A stretch of 64,000 nt of DNA from an uncultured Bacteroidales bacterium (GTDB taxonomy: Bacteria; Bacteroidota; Bacteroidia; Bacteroidales; Muribaculaceae), in assembly GCA_905210435.1 (NCBI GenBank), contig CAJLWO010000001.1, positions 62,001 through 126,000 of the forward strand. Reading direction: 5' to 3'. The translations under genes and the position numbers were made by a program. A model generated the notes under the pieces. The model had not been told where the DNA came from. It was given only the letters and a program-made list of their open reading frames with translations, and searched no databases. Below are positions 34,076 through 41,319 of the stretch, one piece after another; the stretch's first letter is position 1; every line of letters starts with the position of its first letter.

Positions 34076-36601
34076 ATGAAGAAATTCGTATGCATTCTGG
34101 CTTTATCAACACTCTTGTCGACAGGAGCCATATTCAACGCCGACGCGGCCTCCATCAACACCGGATCAACCACTACACGCCCCGACGGCAGCACGAATTT
34201 CAACCACGGCTGGACTTTCAATCTCGGCGACATCGACGGCGCAGAAATGCCCGGCTTCGACGACTCCGCATGGCGCACTCTCTCGCTCCCCCACGACTGG
34301 GCCATCGAAGGCGACTTCAGCGAAGACAACCCCTCGGGCGCAGGCGGCGGCGCACTCCCCGGAGGCATTGGCTGGTACCGCAAGACATTCACCCTGCCCG
34401 ACAACGCCGGGGGCAAACGCATATTCATCGACTTCGACGGCGCATACATGAACTCGTCGGTCTACATCAACGGCCGATACGCCGGCGGACGCCCTTACGG
34501 CTACGCTTCGTTCAGCATCGACGCCACCGACCTGCTCAACGACGGCAACAACACCATCGCCGTGAAAGTCGACAACGCCGAGCAGCCCAACTCCCGCTGG
34601 TACTCCGGCTGCGGCATCTACCGCAACGTGTGGCTGCGGCCCGAAAACGCCCTGTTCATACCAAAGAACGGCACATACATCACCACCGACGGCAACGACA
34701 TCAATATCGCAACAACCGTCGACAACACCACTTCCGCGCCGCAGGCCGTAAAGGTCGTAACCACCGTGCGCGACAGCAAAGGAAAAAAACTCACATCCGC
34801 ACAGACAAACGTCATCGCCCATAACGACAGCAACACCATAGCCCATCAGACTCTCACGGTAAAATCCCCCGAACTCTGGAGCCCGAAATCACCGACGCTC
34901 TACACCGTCACAACCGAACTCTTCGACAGCAAAGGCAGGAAACTCGACACCGATGTCACCCGCACCGGTTTCCGCACATTCCGTTTTGACGCCGACAAAG
35001 GTTTCTTCCTCAACGGCAATCACATGAAGCTCAACGGCGTATGCCTCCACCACGACGCCGGCGCACTCGGAGCCGTAGTCAACCGCGCGGCTATCCGCCG
35101 TCAGCTCACCATGCTCAAAGATATGGGATGCAACGCCATACGCTGCACCCACAATCCTCCCGCCCCCGAGCTTCTCGACATGTGCGACGAGATGGGATTC
35201 CTTGTGATGGACGAAGCCTTCGACATGTGGCGCAAACGGAAAACCACCTACGACTACGCCCGTTATTTCAACGAGTGGCACGAACGTGACCTCGACGACT
35301 TCATACGCCGCGACCGCAATCACCCTTCCATAATAGTATGGAGCATCGGCAACGAAGTGCTTGAACAATGGAACGATGCAGGCGCCGACACCCTTTCACT
35401 TGCCGAAGCCAACCTGATACTCAACTTCGGGCACTCCCCCGAGCAGCTCGCGGCCGACGACGGCACAATGTCGGTCAACTCCCTGCTCACCAAAAAACTT
35501 GCCGACCGGGTGCGCGCCCTCGACCCGCAGCGACCCGTGACCGCCGGATGCAACGAGGCCGACCCCGGCAACCACCTTTTCCGTTCGGGCGCACTCGACA
35601 TCATCGGCTTCAACTACCACGACAGCTGGTTTGCAGGCGTCCCGCAGAACTTCCCCGGCAAACCGTTTGTCATCACCGAAAGCGTATCGGGACTGATGAC
35701 CCGCGGTTTCTACATGATGCCGTCCGACCGGTTCTATATCTGGCCCGACAGCTGGGATCGTCCGTTCTACCACGACTCAATGTCATGCTCCTCCTACGAC
35801 AACTGCTACGTGCCCTGGGGCAACTATCACGAAGGGACGATGAAACATGTGCGCGACAACGACTTCATTTCAGGCCAGTTCGTATGGACGGGATTCGACT
35901 ATCTCGGCGAACCCACCCCTTACCAGTGGCCGGCGCGCAGCAGCTATTTCGGCATAATCGACCTCGCCGGATTCCCCAAGGACATCTATTACCTCTACCA
36001 AAGCGAGTGGCAGAACGACACCGACGTGCTCCACATCTTCCCCCACTGGAACTGGACCGAGGGTGAGGAGGTCGACATCTGGGCATACTACAACAATGCC
36101 GATGAGGTTGAACTGTTTCTCAACGGCGAGTCGCTCGGCACCGCGTCAAAGACTCCCGACCGCCTCCACGCCATGTGGCGTATACCGTTTGCTCCCGGCA
36201 CACTTACAGCCGTAAGCCGGCGCGACGGAGCCGAAGTGGCCCGCGACACTGTCACGACGGCGGGGACTCCGCACAGCCTGCGTCTGACACCCGACCGCAC
36301 CGTCATCGGCGCCGACGGCACAGACCTATGCTATCTCACGGTCGAGGTTGTCGATGCCGACGGCAATCTGTGTCCCCTCGCCGACAACGAAATCACATTC
36401 AGTGTCGACGGCACGGCATTCAACGCCGGAGTCGACAACGGCTGCCAGTTCTCCCACGAGCGGTTCAAGTCAGACAAGCGCAAGGCTTTCTACGGCAAAG
36501 CGTTGCTCATCGCGCAGAACGACGGCCGCGCCGGCCGGTTCACCGTCACCGCCACTTCGCCGGGACTCAACCCCGCGTCGCTGTCCCTCGCATCCGAATA
36601 A
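34076..36601 (+). CDS. glycoside hydrolase family 2 (beta-galactosidase-like)
   Basis: 841 residues, exported (signal peptide about 1-26). Order: jelly-roll sugar-binding domain, Ig-like domain, TIM barrel, DUF4982-type domain (VELFLNGESLG) and a C-terminal Ig-like GH2 domain. The acid/base is Glu427 in VWSIGNE and the nucleophile by analogy Glu535 in FVITESVSG. The set of domains is that of Bacteroidota exo-beta-galactosidases, but GH2 also covers beta-glucuronidases and beta-mannosidases. ATG 34076 gives a good signal peptide; the frame extends further upstream but only across the promoter. Confidence 0.9.
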   Translation: MKKFVCILALSTLLSTGAIFNADAASINTGSTTTRPDGSTNFNHGWTFNLGDIDGAEMPGFDDSAWRTLSLPHDWAIEGDFSEDNPSGAGGGALPGGIGWYRKTFTLPDNAGGKRIFIDFDGAYMNSSVYINGRYAGGRPYGYASFSIDATDLLNDGNNTIAVKVDNAEQPNSRWYSGCGIYRNVWLRPENALFIPKNGTYITTDGNDINIATTVDNTTSAPQAVKVVTTVRDSKGKKLTSAQTNVIAHNDSNTIAHQTLTVKSPELWSPKSPTLYTVTTELFDSKGRKLDTDVTRTGFRTFRFDADKGFFLNGNHMKLNGVCLHHDAGALGAVVNRAAIRRQLTMLKDMGCNAIRCTHNPPAPELLDMCDEMGFLVMDEAFDMWRKRKTTYDYARYFNEWHERDLDDFIRRDRNHPSIIVWSIGNEVLEQWNDAGADTLSLAEANLILNFGHSPEQLAADDGTMSVNSLLTKKLADRVRALDPQRPVTAGCNEADPGNHLFRSGALDIIGFNYHDSWFAGVPQNFPGKPFVITESVSGLMTRGFYMMPSDRFYIWPDSWDRPFYHDSMSCSSYDNCYVPWGNYHEGTMKHVRDNDFISGQFVWTGFDYLGEPTPYQWPARSSYFGIIDLAGFPKDIYYLYQSEWQNDTDVLHIFPHWNWTEGEEVDIWAYYNNADEVELFLNGESLGTASKTPDRLHAMWRIPFAPGTLTAVSRRDGAEVARDTVTTAGTPHSLRLTPDRTVIGADGTDLCYLTVEVVDADGNLCPLADNEITFSVDGTAFNAGVDNGCQFSHERFKSDKRKAFYGKALLIAQNDGRAGRFTVTATSPGLNPASLSLASE

Positions 36602-36646
36602 ACATCCGCTGATTAAACTTTTTGACATTGAGATTGTCATAATGTT

Positions 36647-37405
36647 ATGAGAAAATTTTTATTCATACTGTTTTTTGTAGCAGGCATAGCCTTTGGCGGA
36701 CATGCCGACGTGGCCGGCGGAGAGTCGGTCAACTACCGCGTGATGTATAAATGGGGGCTTGTCAACAAGCAGGCCGGACGTGTCAACCTGTCGACCCGCC
36801 GTGCCGGTTCAGGCGCTATTGATGCGCGGCTCGTGGCACGCTCCGAGAAATGGGCCGATGCTTTCTACAGCGTCCGCGACACCCTCCTCGGCCGCATGAA
36901 CATCGCGACCATGGAACCATCATACTACGAGAAAATCACCCACGAAGGGGGCGAATACAAGCGCGACCTCATCAACTACACCCGCAAAGGCAACCACGTG
37001 TCAGCCACCTGCAAGCGCTGGAAACAGAAATCAAAGAAAAAACCGCTCACCGAGTCGGAAATAAAACTCGAAGCCGAAGGCCTCACCCTCGACATGCTCA
37101 GTTCGTTCTACTACATGCGCTCGCTCGACTACGCCGCGATGAAGCCGGGCGACAAGAAAGGACTGACAGTATTCTCGGGCAAACGCAAGGAACGCCTCAC
37201 CATCACCTATCACGGCCGCGAGAATGTCAAAATCGACAAGGAGGAATACCCCGCCTATAAAATCTCATTCAGTTTCACCGGCGAAGGAGGCAAAAAGACA
37301 TCCGACGACATGGAAGCCTGGATTTCAACCGCACCCGACAGGATTCCCCTCAAACTCGAAGGCAAACTTCCCGTAGGCAAAGTGCAGTGCTTCTACATGA
37401 AATAA
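36647..37405 (+). CDS. exported DUF3108-family protein
   Basis: 252 residues with a signal peptide (about 1-20, ending FGGHADV). The remainder is beta-rich and matches the DUF3108 pattern of Bacteroidota (SVNYRVMYKWGLVNKQAGRV near the start, AWISTAPDRIPLKLEGKLPVG at the end). The structural class is a periplasmic lipocalin-like barrel, but no function is established. It begins 45 bases after the GH2 gene and may share its transcript. Confidence 0.75.
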   Translation: MRKFLFILFFVAGIAFGGHADVAGGESVNYRVMYKWGLVNKQAGRVNLSTRRAGSGAIDARLVARSEKWADAFYSVRDTLLGRMNIATMEPSYYEKITHEGGEYKRDLINYTRKGNHVSATCKRWKQKSKKKPLTESEIKLEAEGLTLDMLSSFYYMRSLDYAAMKPGDKKGLTVFSGKRKERLTITYHGRENVKIDKEEYPAYKISFSFTGEGGKKTSDDMEAWISTAPDRIPLKLEGKLPVGKVQCFYMK

Positions 37406-37460
37406 TCCCCCGTCCCCGCCCTGCATGACCGGGCACTGTTAATATCTTTTGACGAAATTA

Positions 37461-37492
37461 TTTGTTGATGGTAATGAAAAGTTTTATCTTTG
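37461..37492 (+). promoter_or_regulatory. promoter of tdk
   Basis: TTTG (37461-37464), 20-base spacer, TATCTTTG (37485-37492); ATG 42 bases further. Confidence 0.7.
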
Positions 37493-37534
37493 GTAAAATT
37501 TTTCATTACCGTTCACACACATACACCGCCGACC

Positions 37535-38158
37535 ATGAATCGCAAAGGCAAACTCTACTTCAGATATGGCACAATGGGATCAGCCAAAACGGCACTGCTC
37601 CTTACCACAGCATACAACTTCGAGGAACGCAACATGCGCTACCTTTGCATGAAGCCCGTAATCGACACCCGCGACAAGGATAACGTAATCAAATCGCGTA
37701 TCGGCATACAGCGCAAATGCGAATGGATATACCACGACACCGACCTCTACGCTTTCGCTCACGACATGTTTGAGAAAACGATGTCGGTGATTGACTGGTT
37801 CCTCCTCGACGAAGCGCAGTTCCTTACCGCCGAGCAGGTTGACCAGCTCTCGCGCGTGGTCGACGATTTCGGATCCAATGTCATATGCTACGGACTCCGC
37901 ACCGACTTCCAGTCGCATCTTTTCGAAGGCTCGCGCCGCCTCTTCGAGATTGCCGACACAATCGATGAAATAAAATCGACCTGCACCTGCGGCCACAAAA
38001 CCATCATCAACGCCCGCATCGACGCCAACGGCGACTTCGTAGAGGAAGGAAACCAGGTGGAAATCGGCGGCGACGACCGCTACATAGCCGTATGCCGTAA
38101 ATGCTGGCGCAACAAACGCATAGAGCAATCCTCACGCGACACCCTCCCATTCATTTAA
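37535..38158 (+). CDS. tdk: thymidine kinase (type II)
   Basis: 207-residue enzyme phosphorylating thymidine in the salvage pathway. The P-loop is GTMGSAKT (12-19), where the last Gly before Lys of the usual loop is Ala. Other family features are normal: DEAQF (92-96) with the catalytic Glu, and a zinc site from CTCG and CRKC. ATG 37535 starts the fold (KLYFRYG); the track extends upstream only into promoter DNA. It stands alone. Confidence 0.88.
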   Translation: MNRKGKLYFRYGTMGSAKTALLLTTAYNFEERNMRYLCMKPVIDTRDKDNVIKSRIGIQRKCEWIYHDTDLYAFAHDMFEKTMSVIDWFLLDEAQFLTAEQVDQLSRVVDDFGSNVICYGLRTDFQSHLFEGSRRLFEIADTIDEIKSTCTCGHKTIINARIDANGDFVEEGNQVEIGGDDRYIAVCRKCWRNKRIEQSSRDTLPFI

Positions 38159-38190
38159 TTCATAATTCACAATTCATAATTCATAATTAT
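38158..38190 (+). repeat. ATTCATA-type short tandem repeat
   Basis: Several ATTCATA or ATTCACA heptamers follow tdk, and a mirrored array (AATTATG words) lies at 38411-38442 on the far side of MITE copy 2, so the MITE is framed by an AT-rich inverted repeat. Simple-sequence slippage or an older hairpin are both possible. Confidence 0.6.
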
Positions 38191-38244
38191 CCCCTCCCGC
38201 GCAAGAGAGGGTTGCGAACCTCAAAATATACGAACGCAATTGTA

Positions 38245-38410
38245 GGGATGGTGTTGCAGAACTCATGTTTACAATTTAATGATGTAGGGCTGCTCCCCGG
38301 AGCAGCCGATAGCAAAGGTTGATTATCAGCTGCTTTGCGGCTGCACCGGGGTGCAGCCCTACAAAAAGGCGTGTCATATTTTCGATATATTATAAGTCCT
38401 GCAACACCCT
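38245..38410. repeat. MITE-like element, copy 2 (inverted relative to copies 1 and 3)
   Basis: Left end AGGGATGGTGTTGCAG and right end CTGCAACACCCT. Hairpins GGCTGCTCC/GGAGCAGCC (after GTAG at about 38284) and GGCTGCACC/GGTGCAGCC (before CTAC) occur in the opposite order to copies 1 and 3. Lies between the convergent tdk and recA genes and may also end both transcripts. Confidence 0.85.
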
Positions 38411-38445
38411 AATTATGAATTATGCATTATGAATTATGAATTGCC

Positions 38446-39630
38446 TCAGTCTTCTTCGAGTTCAATCGAGTCAAGGTCCGCATCGTCGAGCATTTCGTCG
38501 ATGTCGTCCGCATCGTCCGGCTCCGGAGTATCTTCAAGCTCCGCAACTTTCCCTTTTGTCTTCTTCGCCTTCGGTTTGCCGCTTTTCTCCGCCTCGGCCA
38601 ACGCCTCCATGATGCGCGCCTCAAGTTCGGCGGCGAGTTCGGGATTATCGTCGATTGCACGCTTGGCCGCATCGCGACCCTGCGCGAGATTGCGCCCTTC
38701 GTAGCGGAACCACGAACCCGATTTCTGTATGATGTTGTATTCCACGCCTAAGTCAAGTATCTCGTATGACTGCGATATACCCTCGCCGAACATTATGTCG
38801 AACTCGCAGCGTCGGAACGGAGGAGCCACCTTGTTCTTCACCACCTTCACTTTCACATGCCGCCCCAGCACATTGTCGCCGTCCTTCACCGACGTACCCG
38901 GACGTATGTCCACCCTCACCGACGAATAGAATTTCAGCGCGTTGCCTCCGGTCGTCGTCTCCGCCGGACCGAACATCGACCCGATATTCGCACGCAGCTG
39001 GTTGATGAATATGCACGTACTGTTGGTGCGCGCGATGGCTCCCGTCAGCTTACGCATGGCCTGCGACATCAACCGTGCCTGCAGCCCCATGTTGCGGTCG
39101 CCCATCTCACCCTCAAGCTCATTCTTTGGAGTAAGCGCAGCCACCGAGTCAACCACAATCAGGTCGACCGCCGCCGAACGTATCAGCTGCTCCACAATCT
39201 CCAGCGCCTGCTCCCCGTTGTCGGGCTGCGACATGAGCAACTCGCTGACGTCAACGCCTAATTTCTCGGCATAAAAACGGTCGAAAGCGTGCTCGGCGTC
39301 GATGATGGCCGCAATGCCGCCCTGCTTCTGCACCTGCGCGATTGCGTGTATGGCAAGCGTCGTTTTGCCTGATGATTCCGGACCGAATATCTCGATTATC
39401 CTCCCTTTCGGGAAACCGCCCACACCAAGCGCAAAGTTCAGTCCTATCGACCCGGTAGGAATCACCTCGACCGGCTCCGCAACCGTATCGCCCATACGCA
39501 TTATCGCACCCCGCCCGAACGCTTTTTCTATCTGACCCATAGCGGCTTTGAGCGCATTGAGTTTCGCATCCTTGCCGTTGGCGGCATCCTTTATCGCCGC
39601 GGCCATTTTCTTTGTCTTTTCTGCTGCCAT
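38446..39630 (-). CDS. recA: recombinase RecA
   Basis: 394 residues. Forms filaments on single-stranded DNA, promotes strand exchange and triggers LexA-type cleavage. The Walker A is GPESSGKTT, the Walker B region LIVVDSVAAL, loop 2 is in RANIGSMFGPAETTTGGNALK, and the MAW motif NQLRANIG is present. The C-terminal 60 residues are a basic stretch followed by a long acidic tail (DDADDIDEML), longer than in E. coli RecA. A -7 box TATCTTTG lies 58 bases upstream. MITE copies 2 and 3 lie on either side in inverted orientation. Confidence 0.98.
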   Translation of the reverse strand: MAAEKTKKMAAAIKDAANGKDAKLNALKAAMGQIEKAFGRGAIMRMGDTVAEPVEVIPTGSIGLNFALGVGGFPKGRIIEIFGPESSGKTTLAIHAIAQVQKQGGIAAIIDAEHAFDRFYAEKLGVDVSELLMSQPDNGEQALEIVEQLIRSAAVDLIVVDSVAALTPKNELEGEMGDRNMGLQARLMSQAMRKLTGAIARTNSTCIFINQLRANIGSMFGPAETTTGGNALKFYSSVRVDIRPGTSVKDGDNVLGRHVKVKVVKNKVAPPFRRCEFDIMFGEGISQSYEILDLGVEYNIIQKSGSWFRYEGRNLAQGRDAAKRAIDDNPELAAELEARIMEALAEAEKSGKPKAKKTKGKVAELEDTPEPDDADDIDEMLDDADLDSIELEED

Positions 39631-39687
39631 AACTTTTATCTTTTAGAGAGAATTGTATTTCTAAGGGAATAATTGTAATCTTCATCG

Positions 39688-39695
39688 CAAAGATA
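39688..39695 (-). promoter_or_regulatory. -7 element of the recA promoter
   Basis: Minus strand TATCTTTG, an exact TAnnTTTG. I saw no obvious LexA-type palindrome next to it. Confidence 0.5.
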
Positions 39696-39782
39696 CGCCC
39701 CGACATGGGCATGATTCATTCCCACCGTACAAAATAAATGTTAACAATTTCATTCCGACAGCCCATACGCCCGCAATCTTGC

Positions 39783-39790
39783 TATCTTTG
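39783..39790 (+). promoter_or_regulatory. -7 element ahead of MITE copy 3 and the AraC gene
   Basis: TATCTTTG, an exact TAnnTTTG. Transcription from it would pass through the whole MITE before reaching the AraC start at 39998. Confidence 0.5.
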
Positions 39791-39800
39791 TAAACAGTAG

Positions 39801-39960
39801 GAGGGCATTGCAGAATAATATATTGGAAATATGATACGCCATCTTGTAGGGCTGCACCCCGGTGCAGCCGCCAGACAGCAGATAATCAACTTCGTCACCG
39901 GCTGCTCCGGGGAGCAGCCCTACTTCATGCAGCCGTCAACATCACTCCTGCAACTCCCTC
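39801..39960. repeat. MITE-like element, copy 3
   Basis: 160 bp with ends GAGGGCATTGCA (39801-39812) and TGCAACTCCCTC (39949-39960), inverted with two mismatches. GTAG precedes GGCTGCACC/GGTGCAGCC on the left, and GGCTGCTCC/GGAGCAGCC precedes CTAC on the right. Same orientation as copy 1. It begins 10 bases after an exact -7 box, so it sits in a leader. Confidence 0.88.
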
Positions 39961-39997
39961 AAAACCACCCGACCAAAACAAAACGCCCGGTTAAGTC

Positions 39998-40900
39998 ATG
40001 ATACGCATAAAAGAAGGATTTCGCGGACAACGCTCCATTGTCATCCCCAAGATGATTACCGACATGCTCGAGCGCGACCCGCTCGGTGCCGCGCTGCATA
40101 TCACCGACATAGGCTACTACCCCTCGGCACGCCACCATTTCCGCGAACGCCCCGAGGCACCCGGCCAGTTTGTGCTGATATACTGCGTGGAGGGATGCGG
40201 CTGGTACCGTCTCGGCGACACGCGCCATGAGATAACCGACGGCCAGTTCTTCATTCTCCCGCCCGACCGCCCGCATGCCTATGGCTCCGACGACACATGC
40301 CCCTGGACCATATATTGGGTACATTTCAACGGCTCGCTCGCCGCGCAGTATGCCGAGGGAATGCATGTGCCGCACCGTATAACACCCTCCGGCAACTCCC
40401 GCATATCCGACCGCATCGCACTGTTCGAGGAGATTTTCTTCACCCTAAAAGCGGGCTACAGCATCGAAAACCTACACTACGCCCTTTCCCTCTTCCATCA
40501 CTACCTCGGCTCGCTGCGCTACATACGCCAGTTCCGTCTCGCCGGAGCCTCGGCGGCCGAAACAGCCCATTCCGATACCGATGCCGCCTGCCGGTCGGCA
40601 ATAAAATACATGAAAGAGAACCTCGAGCGGCACATCACACTGGCACAGATTGCCCGGTTCACCGGCTACACTCCCAACCATTTCTCGGCTATATTCAAGC
40701 GCGCCGTCGGGCATGCGCCCATCTCCTACTTCAATCTCATCAAAATGCAGGCCGCATGTCAGATGCTCGACTCCACCGACATGAGCATCAACCAGATAGC
40801 AGCCAAACTCGGGTTTGAGGACTCCTACTATTTCTCGCGCCTGTTCACAAAAATCATGGGTATGCCTCCAACAGCCTACCGCACCACAGAACGCGGCTGA
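39998..40900 (+). CDS. AraC-family regulator with cupin domain
   Basis: 300 residues. The N-terminal AraC-type cupin (about 30-110: YCVEGCGWYRLGDTRHEITDGQFFILPP) would bind a sugar. The C-terminal double helix-turn-helix spans about 195-295 (ITLAQIARFTGYTPNHFSAIFKRAVG; INQIAAKLGFEDSYYFSRLFTKIMG). It is the nearest regulator to the minus-strand polysaccharide locus, and ends 24 bases before the convergent DUF1573 gene, so control of that locus is possible but unproven. Its leader contains MITE copy 3. Confidence 0.92.
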   Translation: MIRIKEGFRGQRSIVIPKMITDMLERDPLGAALHITDIGYYPSARHHFRERPEAPGQFVLIYCVEGCGWYRLGDTRHEITDGQFFILPPDRPHAYGSDDTCPWTIYWVHFNGSLAAQYAEGMHVPHRITPSGNSRISDRIALFEEIFFTLKAGYSIENLHYALSLFHHYLGSLRYIRQFRLAGASAAETAHSDTDAACRSAIKYMKENLERHITLAQIARFTGYTPNHFSAIFKRAVGHAPISYFNLIKMQAACQMLDSTDMSINQIAAKLGFEDSYYFSRLFTKIMGMPPTAYRTTERG

Positions 40901-40923
40901 CAGATACGCCCGTGCGGAACGCG

Positions 40924-41319
40924 CTACTCTATCCTCCCCACGATGCGCAGCGTCACAGGCCGTCCCGGTGCCGACGTATCCATTACCCTGATTTTCTTGA
41001 CAAACGACCCCGCAGGCTGCCCCGACGCATCAAACGCCACAGTCACCTCCGCCGTATCGCCCGGCTCGACAGGCTCATGCGGATATTGCGGCACGGTACA
41101 TGCGCACGATGATGCCGCGCCGTATATGCTCACCGCACTGTCCGACACATTGACCGCCCTGAAGCGGCATTCATGCATATACGACCGCGCGCTCACGCCA
41201 CCCACATCCATCACCGTGTCGGCATACTGCAGCGCCCTGCCTCCCGCACCGTCGGCCGCCCCGCATACGATAATGCAGAGCGCCGAGGCCGCGACAGTAT
41301 GTATCCGGCGCCATCTCAT
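40924..41319 (-). CDS. exported DUF1573-family protein
   Basis: 131 residues with a signal peptide and one DUF1573 (ASPM/SPD-2/Hydin-like Ig) domain: FRAVNVSDSAVSIYGAASSCACT, with the family Cys pair SCAC, and EPGDTAEVTVAFDASGQPAG. The start ATG overlaps the stop of the CotH gene by 4 bases, so translation is coupled. Such domains are thought to act in extracytoplasmic protein binding; function here unknown. Confidence 0.82.
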   Translation of the reverse strand: MRWRRIHTVAASALCIIVCGAADGAGGRALQYADTVMDVGGVSARSYMHECRFRAVNVSDSAVSIYGAASSCACTVPQYPHEPVEPGDTAEVTVAFDASGQPAGSFVKKIRVMDTSAPGRPVTLRIVGRIE

